Shown piece after piece: positions 16,800 through 25,069 of a stretch of DNA of 64,000 nt. Both the position numbers and the translations under genes were made by a program. How positions within the stretch are numbered: the first letter of the stretch is position 1; every line of letters starts with the position of its first letter. The stretch lies in the NCBI RefSeq assembly GCF_009831455.1, contig NZ_WOWO01000001.1:62001-126000 (forward strand), read 5' to 3'. The DNA is from Salinirussus salinus. Lineage in GTDB: Archaea; Halobacteriota; Halobacteria; Halobacteriales; Haloarculaceae. The notes beneath the pieces are model-generated. The model had not been told where the DNA came from and did no database searches. It saw only the letters and a program-made list of their open reading frames with translations.

Positions 16800-16962
16800 A
16801 CTGTGTCGATCCTCACCATCCCCATCCACACCCCTCGGCATATATTTACTGTCGGCGCAGCCACGACGCGATCACCCGACCTGTCGATGACTTCGACCCC
16901 AGCCCGCTCACGACGGCACCGGGACCGCTCGGGCTGACTGTTTAGTTATCACCAGATAGCTG

Positions 16963-16976
16963 TTCGAGTACTCGAA
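16963..16976. promoter_or_regulatory. perfect 14-bp palindrome
   Basis: TTCGAGTACTCGAA, self-complementary, 66-79 bp before the start of the gene at 17042 and 36 bp upstream of its TATA box (17012-17019). A likely dimer-binding operator or activator site; regulator unknown. Confidence 0.5.
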
Positions 16977-17011
16977 ATGCTCGCAGAACTGGATATCGGC
17001 TGGAAACAAGA

Positions 17012-17019
17012 TTTATAAC
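17012..17019 (+). promoter_or_regulatory. TATA box of the small membrane zinc-ribbon gene
   Basis: TTTATAAC centred about 26 bp before ATG 17042; leaderless arrangement. Confidence 0.65.
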
Positions 17020-17041
17020 TGACTACCCAGTAACCTCGGAT

Positions 17042-17470
17042 ATGAACCGGCCGGTGTCGCGGAAACGGCCCTGGGTCGCAGCCGTCCTGGGCGCGGTCGC
17101 GATGGGGCTCGGCCACATCTATCTCCGCCGGTGGCGCCGCGCAATCGGGTGGTTCGCCGTCTTCTTCGGCGTGAGCTTTCTCTTCGTCGACCCCGCCGCG
17201 CTCGCCGCGGTGGCGCGCGGGAGTGCCGCGGACCCGACAGCGCTAGCACCGGTATTCGTGGTGGGGAGCCTCAGCGTCGCCGACGCGTACCTGCTCGCCC
17301 GTGCCCGGAACGCGACCGTGCGGCCGGTGTCCGTACCGGAGGAACGGCCGACTCGCTGCCCGAACTGTGGCGACGAACTCGACGCCGACCTCGATTTCTG
17401 TCACTGGTGTGCGGCCGACGTCTCCGGATCCGACGCCACATCCTCCCACGACCGCGACGGGAAGCGGTGA
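17042..17470 (+). CDS. small membrane protein with C-terminal zinc ribbon
   Basis: 142 residues. Two or three hydrophobic segments (about 12-25, 33-65 and 70-88) are followed by a cytosolic zinc ribbon RCPNCGDELDADLDFCHWC (CxxC...CxxC). The N-terminal RRWRRAIGWFAVFFGV resembles small TM2-like proteins. Starts MNRPVSRKRPW right at the expected distance from the TATA box. Such TM plus zinc-ribbon proteins are common in haloarchaea and of unknown function. Confidence 0.75.
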   Translation: MNRPVSRKRPWVAAVLGAVAMGLGHIYLRRWRRAIGWFAVFFGVSFLFVDPAALAAVARGSAADPTALAPVFVVGSLSVADAYLLARARNATVRPVSVPEERPTRCPNCGDELDADLDFCHWCAADVSGSDATSSHDRDGKR

Positions 17471-17928
17471 GCGGCGACGGCCGACCGAGCACACGAGACA
17501 TCGACCGGCCCGACCGCTTGCGCCCGCGACGCCGCACCGACCCCTCCGGGGTGACCGGCAACGAGCACGGGAAACGACTCCCGATTCACGCGAAAATCTA
17601 CTGATTAGTCAGCTCAAGAACTGTCCAATAAGAATACTGAACCTCAATTTACGGCCTCACTCGGAACGATGAATATCTTGACTAATTAATCAGTAAGCAA
17701 CCGGCCGTCATCGCGGTTTCCTCTCCGACGCTGGGGGTGATACCGTCCGTGTAGCGGCGGGTGAGGTGGCCGGCCCTTGGTCGGGGGGCGTGCGTCCGCG
17801 AGCGTACTCACGTACCCCGTTTCACGGCGGGAGGCGGCGGGTCGGGGCAATCTATCTAGCCTCTCAGACCGGAGTCGTCCACGAGCGTAGTGAGGTCGCT
17901 TGTGGGGATCGGGCGTGTCCGGACGAGT
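17471..17928. other. 458-bp gene-poor stretch with an AT-rich segment
   Basis: No gene supported. Positions about 17580-17700 are clearly poorer in G+C than the surroundings and contain two related palindromic elements, ACTGATTAGT (17600-17609) and ACTAATTAATCAGT (17681-17694). Short frames here have no acidic bias or domain. Confidence 0.45.
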
Positions 17929-18336
17929 ATGAACGGACTCCTCCCACGGGAATCGACGGTCGACCAGCCCGAGCAGCCACAGGTCGTGGGCCTCGACGAC
18001 GGGGATTCGGCGGACGCCTTCTCGGTGCTCTCCTCGGACACCGCCCGGTCGGTGCTCGGCCAGCTGTACCGGGAGCCGGCGACCCAGTCGGAGCTGGCCG
18101 ACGAGCTCGGGCTGTCGATCCAGAACGTCGCGTACCACGTCGAGCGGCTGGAGGCGGCCGACCTCCTCACCGTCGTCGACAGCTGGTACTCCGAGAAGGG
18201 ACGGAACATGGACGTGTACGCCCCTGCCGGCGACCCGCTGGTGCTGGTGGCCGGCGGCGGGGACGGACTGGACGAGGCCCGTCGGGCCGTCGCCGGGCGC
18301 CCGGAGGACAACCCCGACCGGGGTGCCGGTGACTGA
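17929..18336 (+). CDS. ArsR-like winged-helix transcriptional regulator
   Basis: A 135-residue DNA-binding protein. The helix-turn-helix region reads DTARSVLGQLYREPATQSEL followed by ADELGLSIQNVAYHVERLEA, then the wing LLTVVDSWYSEKGRNMDVYA. ATG 17929 is chosen; an in-frame ATG at 17890 adds only basic residues. A TATA-like AATCTATCTA lies farther upstream (about 17849-17858). Many haloarchaeal relatives continue into C-terminal membrane segments after the DNA-binding domain; this one ends soon after it (EDNPDRGAGD), so it may be a shortened form. It is convergent with the ABC exporter genes. Confidence 0.82.
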   Translation: MNGLLPRESTVDQPEQPQVVGLDDGDSADAFSVLSSDTARSVLGQLYREPATQSELADELGLSIQNVAYHVERLEAADLLTVVDSWYSEKGRNMDVYAPAGDPLVLVAGGGDGLDEARRAVAGRPEDNPDRGAGD

Positions 18337-18480
18337 CCCCCGCTGTCGCTTGCGCGGCTGACTTCGACAGCCACAGCCCGACAGTCTCCGCCGACGAGCG
18401 GCGACGGGGAACCCACAGTCCGGTGATGGGTGCCCGACGGTTCGGCGGTGCGGCGCCGGGTGCCGGGAGGCAGGGTGCTA

Positions 18481-19329
18481 CTACCCGATCTCTGCCCGGC
18501 CGAAGGCCAGGACTCCGAGCACGAGCGGCACGACCGTCCACAGCAGCAGGATGACGACCATGAACCACGTCTCCAGGTAGAACGGCAGCGAGCCGGAGAC
18601 CTGAATCGCCTGGAAGTTCTCGGGGCTGAATATCGCGAGCGTCGAGTTGAGATAGGCCTCCGCGGGCGAGGCGACTGCCACCATTCCGGCGTACAGGTCG
18701 TCCCCGATCCCCAGCCCGAGCAGGTCACCCAGCACCCATCGGAGCGCCGACTCGATGGAAAAGCCCTGGAAGACGGTGAGGACGACCGTGACGAAGTAGA
18801 CTGCCATGGTGGCCGAGATAGCGCGCGAGCGGCTGGCAGCCGCCGCGGAGATGCCGACGGAGACGGAGACGTAGGCGCCGACCAGAAGCAGCGAGAGGCC
18901 GAAGAACTTCCCTATCGCGGCCGGCTCGAGGGCGGGGTACAGCGCGACGACGAACCCGACGCCGACGAGTACTGCGAGGAGCAACGCGAGTGCGAGCGTG
19001 AGCCCGCGTGAGAGAAACTTCCCGAGGACGACCGAGTGCCGGGCGGTCGGCTGGCTCAGCAGGAACCGCGCCGTGTTCGACTCGCGCTCGCCGGCGACGG
19101 CGAGATACGCCCCGGCGACCGCGACCAGGGGCAACAGCAGCGTCGTGAGAAACACCGCGCCGAACAGGGTCTGTGTCACCGCGGGGCTGTCGCCCGTCCC
19201 GCCGGTGTAAAACAGCAACGCGACGAAGGCGACGTAGATCCCGACCACGCCCCACAGCAGCCGCGAGCGACGGACGTTCCGGAAGTCGTTGCGGGCGACC
19301 GTCGAGACGTCGTTCAACAGCCCGCTCAT
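18481..19329 (-). CDS. ABC-2 type transporter permease
   Basis: A 282-residue membrane protein with about six hydrophobic segments (for example LLWGVVGIYVAFVALLFYTG and TLLLPLVAVAGAYLAVAG). The segment GERESNTARFLLSQP is the coupling-helix region typical of haloarchaeal ABC-2/NatB-like permeases. It is the membrane part of an exporter with the ATPase encoded upstream; its start overlaps the ATPase stop by 4 bp (ATGA), so the two are translated together. Substrate unknown; drug, sodium or lipid-like substrates are handled by relatives. Confidence 0.9.
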   Translation of the reverse strand: MSGLLNDVSTVARNDFRNVRRSRLLWGVVGIYVAFVALLFYTGGTGDSPAVTQTLFGAVFLTTLLLPLVAVAGAYLAVAGERESNTARFLLSQPTARHSVVLGKFLSRGLTLALALLLAVLVGVGFVVALYPALEPAAIGKFFGLSLLLVGAYVSVSVGISAAAASRSRAISATMAVYFVTVVLTVFQGFSIESALRWVLGDLLGLGIGDDLYAGMVAVASPAEAYLNSTLAIFSPENFQAIQVSGSLPFYLETWFMVVILLLWTVVPLVLGVLAFGRAEIG

Positions 19330-20330
19330 CGGGCCACCTCCGCGGGCCGCCGCTCCGGCTCGCCGCTCGCGCTCTCACTTCCGTCCGCCCTGGTCGCCGA
19401 CGGCGGATCGCCCCCGGAGCCGGCGTCGGTGCGCGTGTAGCTCTCGAACATCGCCTCCAGGGATTTCTCCTCGGAGATGATGTCCTCGACGCGTGCCCGC
19501 TCGTCGAGTGTCCTGACGACGCGGACCTTGTCGCCAGGGTCGTCCAGCTCGACCCGGATGGTGGTCCCGTCGGCGGTCACCGACCGAACGCCGTCCAGCG
19601 CCGCCAGGTCGGCCGCGACGTCCTCGGGGACCGCGTCGACGGTCACCGTCATCGGCACGTGGCTGACCGACTCCTGGCGCAACTGTGCCAGCGAGCCGAC
19701 CGCCGCCAGGTCGCCACCCGACAGGATCCCGACCCGGTCACAGACCGCCTCCACCTCCGAGAGGAGGTGACTGGAGAAGAAGACCGTCGTGCCGGCCTCG
19801 GCCTCCGACCGGATCAGCTCGCGCATCTCCGCCATCCCCTCGGGGTCGAGGCCGCTGGAGGGCTCGTCGAGCACCAGCAGGTCGGGGTCGCCGACGAGGG
19901 CGGTCGCGAGCGCGAGGCGCTGACACATCCCCTTGGAGTACTCGCCGGCCGGCCGGTCCCAGGCCTCCCGGTCGAGGCCGACCCGCTCGAGCAGCCCCTC
20001 GACGTCGGGCCGACACTCCTTGATCCCCGCGGCGTACTCGACGTGTTCGCGGGCCGAGAGCCGGTCGTAGGGCTGGAACGCCTCGGGAAGGACGCCGATG
20101 CGCTCGCGGACCCGTCGCGACTCCGTCTCGACGTCGTGGCCCAGCACGGTCGCCGACCCGGCAGTCGGCTCCAGAAAGCCCAACAGCATGTTGATCGTCG
20201 TCGACTTCCCGGCGCCGTTGGGCCCGAGAAAGCCGAACACCTCGCCGCGCTCGACGGCCAGGTCCAGCCCGTCGACCGGCGTGAGGTCGCCGAACTGCTT
20301 GGTCAGGCCGTCGGTTTCGATAGCCGTCAT
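19326..20330 (-). CDS. ABC transporter ATP-binding protein
   Basis: A 334-residue ATPase that powers the adjacent permease. Walker A FLGPNGAGKSTTINMLLGF, Q-loop/VLPEAFQPYDRLSAREH region, signature YSKGMCQRLALATALVGDP (variant of LSGGQ, with YSKGM), Walker B LLVLDEPSSGLDPEGM and switch His in FFSSHLL. A C-terminal domain of about 100 residues (DUF4162-like) ends in a Ser/Gly/Glu-rich tail. ATG 20330 chosen over 20342 to match the family. Located downstream of a T-rich promoter-like element (about 20353-20360). Confidence 0.93.
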   Translation of the reverse strand: MTAIETDGLTKQFGDLTPVDGLDLAVERGEVFGFLGPNGAGKSTTINMLLGFLEPTAGSATVLGHDVETESRRVRERIGVLPEAFQPYDRLSAREHVEYAAGIKECRPDVEGLLERVGLDREAWDRPAGEYSKGMCQRLALATALVGDPDLLVLDEPSSGLDPEGMAEMRELIRSEAEAGTTVFFSSHLLSEVEAVCDRVGILSGGDLAAVGSLAQLRQESVSHVPMTVTVDAVPEDVAADLAALDGVRSVTADGTTIRVELDDPGDKVRVVRTLDERARVEDIISEEKSLEAMFESYTRTDAGSGGDPPSATRADGSESASGEPERRPAEVAR

Positions 20331-20452
20331 TGTAGTTCCCACCTCTTACCCCTCCTCAAAAAACCGGGTCGGAGCGTTGCGCGGCCGACAACCCGGCCGG
20401 TATTGTTTTATATCAGGAATGCTACCGCCGTTCCGAAACGGGGCCGACCCCG
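20331..20452. other. promoter/terminator gap upstream of the ABC genes
   Basis: Contains GGTTTTTTGAGG on the minus strand (about 20351-20362) as likely promoter of the ABC operon, a TATA-like GTTTTATATC (20405-20414) with no obvious gene downstream of it on the plus strand, and a small stem CCGTT-CCGA-AACGG (20428-20441) just after the SDR gene that may help terminate it. Confidence 0.35.
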
Positions 20453-21217
20453 TTACTGCTCGGCGACGGAGTAGCCGCCGTCGACGACCAGCGAGTGGCC
20501 GGTGACCCAGTCGGCCTCGTCGCTCGCCAGGAATAGCATCGCGTTCGCGATGTCCCTGGGCCGGCCGAGCCGCCGCAGCGGGTACTGTTCGGCCATCTGG
20601 GACTTCAGCTGCTCCCACTCCTCGTCGTCGGTGTCGCCGCGGGCCAGCGGCGTGTCGGTCACCGCCGGACAGATCGCGTTCACGCGCACGCCGTCGGGGC
20701 CGGCCTCAGCCGCGAGCGAGTGGGTGAAGTTCACGACCGCCCCCTTCGTCAGCGAGTACGCCGACAGCCGCGCGACGCCGGTGACCCCCGCGAAGGAGGC
20801 GGTGTTGATGATGCTCCCCGACCCCTGCTCTTTGAGGTGGGGGAGGGCTGCGTGACAGCCGTTCCAGACGCCCTTGATGTTGACGTCGATGACCTGGTCG
20901 CGCTCCTCCTCGCCGATCTCCTCGGCGACTGTGCGGGTGTGGCTTATGCCGGCGTTGTTCACGACGACGTCGAGCCCGTGCTCCTCTGCGGTGGCGTCGA
21001 CCGCCGCGTGCACCGCTTCGGCGTCGGTGACGTCGAGTTCGTGTGCCACCGCCGTCCCGCCGTCGTCCTCGATGGCGGCGACGGTCTCCTCGGCCGCCGC
21101 GGCGTCGATGTCCGCGGCGACGACCGTCGCTCCCTCCTCCGCGAACCGTTTCGCTGTCGCCCGTCCGAGCCCCGACCCGCCGCCGGTAACAAACGCCGTC
21201 TTGGTATCGAGTCGCAT
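20453..21217 (-). CDS. SDR family oxidoreductase
   Basis: A 254-residue classical short-chain dehydrogenase. NAD(P) motif TGGGSGLG at residues 10-17, NNAGI block at about 89-93, catalytic Ser in IINTASFAG, and YSLTK (YxxxK). It ends TGHSLVVDGGYSVAEQ as classical SDRs do. Acidic residues after beta-2 (VAADIDAAAA) favour NAD over NADP. ATG 21217 lies 27 bp downstream of the minus-strand TATA element (21241-21246). It is clearly paralogous to the SDR at 25070-25837. In this setting a role in 3-hydroxyacyl or sugar/polyol oxidation is possible but unproven. Confidence 0.9.
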   Translation of the reverse strand: MRLDTKTAFVTGGGSGLGRATAKRFAEEGATVVAADIDAAAAEETVAAIEDDGGTAVAHELDVTDAEAVHAAVDATAEEHGLDVVVNNAGISHTRTVAEEIGEEERDQVIDVNIKGVWNGCHAALPHLKEQGSGSIINTASFAGVTGVARLSAYSLTKGAVVNFTHSLAAEAGPDGVRVNAICPAVTDTPLARGDTDDEEWEQLKSQMAEQYPLRRLGRPRDIANAMLFLASDEADWVTGHSLVVDGGYSVAEQ

Positions 21218-21240
21218 ACCGACCCCCTCGACCGCCAGGA

Positions 21241-21246
21241 TATAAA
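21241..21246 (-). promoter_or_regulatory. TATA box of the SDR gene
   Basis: TTTATA on the minus strand, 27 bp before ATG 21217; leaderless arrangement. Confidence 0.6.
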
Positions 21247-21335
21247 GATTCCCGCGACGCGTCCGGTCGCGGGTCCGCGGCGGTGGGCCGGCCGGTCGCA
21301 AGTCCCGGCAGGCTGGCCGTCCCCCCGACCGCGGG

Positions 21336-22220
21336 TCAGTGATGCAGTTGCTGTGGGACCGGGCTCTCCTCGTCACGGTGTCGGTCCAGGAGCGAGCGCC
21401 GGGTCTCCTCGTCCATCCCGTCGTAGCGCCCGGCGGCGTCCAGCACCATCGCGACGAGCTTCGGGTCGCCCGGGGTGACGACGCTGGTCAGTCCCCGCGC
21501 GGCCGCGAAGTCGAACCGTTCCTGTACTGCTGCCGGCGTCCGGACGGGCTCGTACCAGGTCGCGTAGGGCCGGTCGGCCGGGGCGAGGTCCTCTGCCGGC
21601 GGCCACGGCCCTTTCGCGAAGGCCTTGATCCCGAGCGTCCCGACTCCCTCCCGCTCGGCCAAGTCGAGGACTCCCTCGTAGTCGTACTCCTCGCCCTCCT
21701 TGGCGGCGACGACGGGGTTGAACGGGAACATGACGGTCTCGAAATCCTCGACCCGGTCGAGTGCCTCGCGGACGAGGGCGGGCTGGCCGTGGCTGGTCAG
21801 CCCGATGTGGTCGACCAGCCCCTCCTCCCTGGCCTCCCGGATGGCTGCGAGTGCGCCGTCCGGTTCGGTGATAGCGTCGAGTTCCTCCCCGGTCTCGAGC
21901 CCGTGGACCTGGTAGAGGTCAATGCTGTCGACGCCGAGCCGGTCAAGCGAGCGCTCCAGTTCGCGGCGCGCGCCCTCGTAGTCGCGGTTCTGGGTCTTGC
22001 AGCCCAGGAATATCTCCCCGCGGTGCTGGCGGAGCTTCGGCCCGAGCTTGAGCTCCGCGTCGCCGTAGGTCGGGGCGACGTCGACGTGGTCGACGCCGTA
22101 CTCAAGCAGAAGCTCGACGAGCTGGTTCGCACCCTCCTGTTCGAGCCAGTTGAGCGCGATGGCGCCGAACGTGACGACCGTGCTGTCGTGGCCGGTCTCC
22201 CCGAGTGGTCTGGTGTCCAT
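21336..22220 (-). CDS. aldo/keto reductase
   Basis: A 294-residue NADPH-dependent carbonyl reductase of (beta/alpha)8 fold. Catalytic tetrad residues are visible as HVDVAPTYGDAE (Asp, Tyr), FLGCKTQNRDYEGA (Lys) and DLYQVHGLE (His). Ends with FDFAAARGLTSVVTPGDPKL, the cofactor-binding end. ATG 22220 (MDTRPLGETGHDS) matches the family N-terminus and lies about 27 bp from a minus-strand CTTTTGAG. Divergent from the YbjQ-like gene. Substrate cannot be told. Confidence 0.9.
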   Translation of the reverse strand: MDTRPLGETGHDSTVVTFGAIALNWLEQEGANQLVELLLEYGVDHVDVAPTYGDAELKLGPKLRQHRGEIFLGCKTQNRDYEGARRELERSLDRLGVDSIDLYQVHGLETGEELDAITEPDGALAAIREAREEGLVDHIGLTSHGQPALVREALDRVEDFETVMFPFNPVVAAKEGEEYDYEGVLDLAEREGVGTLGIKAFAKGPWPPAEDLAPADRPYATWYEPVRTPAAVQERFDFAAARGLTSVVTPGDPKLVAMVLDAAGRYDGMDEETRRSLLDRHRDEESPVPQQLHH

Positions 22221-22302
22221 GCACACACTTCGCCCGCGGGGCTCAAAAGCGTGTGCCGGCCGACTGGGGCGGATCCGCTGGGTCTGCAACAGCGCTGTCC
22301 AG

Positions 22303-22309
22303 TTTATAT
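22303..22309 (+). promoter_or_regulatory. TATA box of the YbjQ-family gene
   Basis: TTTATAT about 28 bp before ATG 22335. Confidence 0.65.
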
Positions 22310-22334
22310 CCCGCCCGGCCGTAGCGTCGCTCGT

Positions 22335-22664
22335 ATGGCAGACATCACCGTCACCACGACCGACAGCATCGAAGGCAGAGCGGTCTCGGAGTATCTCGGC
22401 GTCGTCTCCGGGGAGGCCGTCATCGGCGCGAACGTCGTCAGCGACATCGCCGCCGGTATCCGCGACGTCGTCGGGGGCCGAAGCGGCTCCTACGAGAAGA
22501 AGATCGAGACCGGACGACAGGAAGCCGTCACCGACATCAAGGCTGAGGCCGAGCAACTCGGGGCGGACGCCGTCGTCGGAGCGACCATGGACTACGAGGA
22601 GATGGCCGAGGGGATGCTCTGGGTCAACATCTCCGGGACCGCGGTCAAGACCCGCCGGGCGTAG
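22335..22664 (+). CDS. YbjQ family (heavy-metal-binding domain) protein
   Basis: A 109-residue cytosolic protein of the YbjQ/UPF0145 family. The N-terminal VTTTDSIEGRAVSEYLGVVS and the block EQLGADAVVGATMDYEEM are diagnostic. Members form pentamers; a metal-binding role has been proposed but not firmly shown. Transcribed divergently from the aldo/keto reductase from its own TATA promoter. Confidence 0.88.
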   Translation: MADITVTTTDSIEGRAVSEYLGVVSGEAVIGANVVSDIAAGIRDVVGGRSGSYEKKIETGRQEAVTDIKAEAEQLGADAVVGATMDYEEMAEGMLWVNISGTAVKTRRA

Positions 22665-22689
22665 CGGCTGTCACCGGCCCCGGGACCGC

Positions 22690-23532
22690 TCAGACCGCGT
22701 CCGGCTTCGTGAGGACCGCGTGGCCGGCGACCTCGTACCGCCGGGCCTGCGGTTCCTCCTCGGTCAGTTCGTAGTCGAGGTCGCCGTCGAGGATCGCTTC
22801 CAGTCCCTCGAGATAGCTGTCGATGATCTCCAGTTCCTCCCCCGAGAGCGTGTGTGCGTGCGAGACGTGCAGCGTGTCGAAGGCGCCCGAATCGCGCAGG
22901 TCACGGACCCGCTGGAGGGTCTCGACGTACTCGTGGATGTCACACCCCTCGAAGTGGATGTAGAGGTCGTGCTCTCGGTGGAGCAGGTCCGCGCCGTAGA
23001 GGACGCCGTCGCCCCGGTCCAGGACGGCCAGCTGGCCCGGCGAGTGGCCGGGCACGCCGACCAGTTCGAGTTCGCGGCCGCCGAGGTCGACCGTCTCGCC
23101 CGCCTCGGCGGCCCCGACGCCGGTCGCCGGCGGGATCTCGAACCCCTCGGCGTCGAAGCCGTCGGGGAACTCGCGACCGGCAGCCTCCCAGTCGGCGATG
23201 AAGTCGGCGGGGCTGTACCCGAAGTCGTCGGTCACCACGTCGGTCGTCACCCGGCCGTCGGCCGTCCGCTCGCGGTCGTCGATGCGAACGTCCTCGAACT
23301 GGTGGGCCGCGCCCATGTGGTCCCAGTGAGAGTGGGTCAACAGGAGGGTGACGGGGACGTCGACGAGCTCGTCGACGGTCCCCCGGAGGTCGCCGAAGCC
23401 GCCGCCGGCGTCGACTTGGAGGGCCCGGTCCTCGCCGACGACGAGGAAGGTTCCGAACAGGCCGCCCTCGGTGACCCGGTAGCTGTGGTCCGTGAGCCGG
23501 TCGATGTCGTACCAGTCGTCGGTCGCGTTCAT
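22690..23532 (-). CDS. MBL-fold metallo-hydrolase
   Basis: A 280-residue metallo-beta-lactamase-fold hydrolase. The metal motif THSHWDHMG (HxHxDH) is present, with further ligands expected in VGVPGHSPGQLAV and LHVSHAHTL. The fold is used by glyoxalase II-like thioesterases, lactonases and others; the exact substrate is not clear. It converges with the YbjQ-like gene (25 bp gap) and lies in a run of small metabolic genes on the minus strand. Confidence 0.88.
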   Translation of the reverse strand: MNATDDWYDIDRLTDHSYRVTEGGLFGTFLVVGEDRALQVDAGGGFGDLRGTVDELVDVPVTLLLTHSHWDHMGAAHQFEDVRIDDRERTADGRVTTDVVTDDFGYSPADFIADWEAAGREFPDGFDAEGFEIPPATGVGAAEAGETVDLGGRELELVGVPGHSPGQLAVLDRGDGVLYGADLLHREHDLYIHFEGCDIHEYVETLQRVRDLRDSGAFDTLHVSHAHTLSGEELEIIDSYLEGLEAILDGDLDYELTEEEPQARRYEVAGHAVLTKPDAV

Positions 23533-23610
23533 CGCCTTCCCCTTGGGACCACGGGGGAATGAAGGGTTCGCCCGGGCCGGGCGGCGGAGTCGGGTGCCGT
23601 CTCCCGAAGC

Positions 23611-24483
23611 TCAGCCCCACGTCTCCAGCGCCTCGTCGACGAGCGCCCGGACCTCCCGTGTGGCGTCCTCGTCCAGCGGCCTGTGCGGGGACCGCGGCTG
23701 CCCGGCCGGCGCGCCGCGGTGTCGCATCGCCGCCTTGACGCCCGGCACCCCGTACTCGGCGGTGATCGCCCGGTTCAACTCGACCAGGTCCGCACACAGC
23801 TCGCGGGCGCCCGCCACGTCGCCCTCGCGGTGGCGGTCGTAGACCTCGCTGGCCAGGTCGGGGACGGCGTTGGCAAGCGCCAGGACGCCGCCGTCCGCGC
23901 CCGCATCGAGTGCCGGCGCGTAGAGGCCGCCGCTGCCTACGAACGTCTCGAAGTCGGGGCCGGTCATGCGGCGCGTGCGCTGGAAGGTGACCAGGTCACC
24001 CCCCGAGTCCTTGATCCCGACGACGTTGTCGTGGTCGGCGAGGCCCGCCACGGTCTCGGGCTCGAGGCGCGCCCCGGTCATCTTCGGGACGTCGTAGAGG
24101 TAGACCGGCAGCGGGCTCCCGTCGGCGACCTCCCGGTAGTAGGCCGCGAGGTCGGCCTGGGAGTGCTCGAAGTAGAAGGGGGTCACGACGAGCGCGGCGT
24201 CGGCGCCGGCCTCGGCCGCCCGGCGGGTCCCCTCCAGCGTCTCGACAAGCCCGGGGTGGCCGGTCCCGGCGAGCACCGGGACCGACACCTCGTCGGCGAC
24301 CGTCGCGACCACGCGGGCGCGCTCGTCGAGGGTCATGAGTTCGGACTCGCTGTTCGACCCCGCGGGGACGACGAAGTCGACGCCGCGGTCGACGACCCAC
24401 GAGGCGACCGCGCGCAGCTTCGACTCGTCGACGGCACCCGAGTCGTCGAACGGCGTGGCCATGGGAACGCCCGTTCCGTTCAT
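23611..24483 (-). CDS. dihydrodipicolinate synthase/N-acetylneuraminate lyase family aldolase
   Basis: A 290-residue class I aldolase of the DapA/NAL/KDG-aldolase superfamily. The Schiff-base Lys is in VVGIKDSGGD, the catalytic Tyr in VYLYDVPKMTG, and the pyruvate-carboxylate-binding region reads VPAGSNSESELMT (family: GTTGE; here GSNSE). This substitution suggests a sugar-acid aldolase or another pyruvate-dependent lyase rather than lysine-pathway DapA. Single gene between an MBL hydrolase and a thioesterase. Confidence 0.87.
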   Translation of the reverse strand: MNGTGVPMATPFDDSGAVDESKLRAVASWVVDRGVDFVVPAGSNSESELMTLDERARVVATVADEVSVPVLAGTGHPGLVETLEGTRRAAEAGADAALVVTPFYFEHSQADLAAYYREVADGSPLPVYLYDVPKMTGARLEPETVAGLADHDNVVGIKDSGGDLVTFQRTRRMTGPDFETFVGSGGLYAPALDAGADGGVLALANAVPDLASEVYDRHREGDVAGARELCADLVELNRAITAEYGVPGVKAAMRHRGAPAGQPRSPHRPLDEDATREVRALVDEALETWG

Positions 24484-24553
24484 GCCCGAGGGTGGGAGTG
24501 GCCGACAGAAGAGGATTCGGGCGAGAGGGTGGAGAACCGGTGGCGCGGACAGC

Positions 24554-25030
24554 CTACTGGTCGGCCACGCTGTAGGTGACGGTGCCGATGGCGACCTGCT
24601 TGCGCTCGCCGTCGGGGGCGGTGCTCTCGACGTCGACCTGCGCGATGGCCGCCGAACTCCCCACGCGGACGACCTTCGCGGTCGCGTAGGCGGTGTCGGT
24701 GATCGGCCGGAGGTAGTTGATGTCGAGGTTCGTCGTCGCCATGAACGGGCGGTCCTCGCGGTCCTCGAAGGTCGACCCGATGGCGACGCCGCCGGCGACG
24801 TCGATCAGCGTCGCGGTCACGCCGCCGTGCATCACATCCCCGGGGTTTCGCTTGAACTCCTCGTAGTCGACGGCCAGCACCACCTCGCCCTCGCCGTACT
24901 CCTCGACCCGGAGGCCGACCCAGTCGTTGAACGTCCCCTCCGGGAAGAAGTCGCCGTCCTCGCGGGCGCCCGGGCGGTCGTCGGTGTCGACGTCGGCTTC
25001 CGGCCCCTGCTCGTCGTCGGAGTCAGTCAT
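24554..25030 (-). CDS. PaaI family thioesterase (hotdog fold)
   Basis: A 158-residue hotdog-fold thioesterase. The core DVMHGGVTATLIDVAGGVAI carries the HGG motif and the acidic catalytic position (Asp) of the PaaI/4HBT-II group. The first 35 residues are a very acidic Asp/Glu-rich extension. It hydrolyses an acyl- or aryl-CoA; substrate unknown. It follows the SDR gene by 39 bp in the same direction and is likely co-transcribed with it. Confidence 0.88.
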   Translation of the reverse strand: MTDSDDEQGPEADVDTDDRPGAREDGDFFPEGTFNDWVGLRVEEYGEGEVVLAVDYEEFKRNPGDVMHGGVTATLIDVAGGVAIGSTFEDREDRPFMATTNLDINYLRPITDTAYATAKVVRVGSSAAIAQVDVESTAPDGERKQVAIGTVTYSVADQ

Positions 25031-25069
25031 CGGCCGGGAGGTGTCCCGCCGGTCGCAAAGAGCCTTCGC

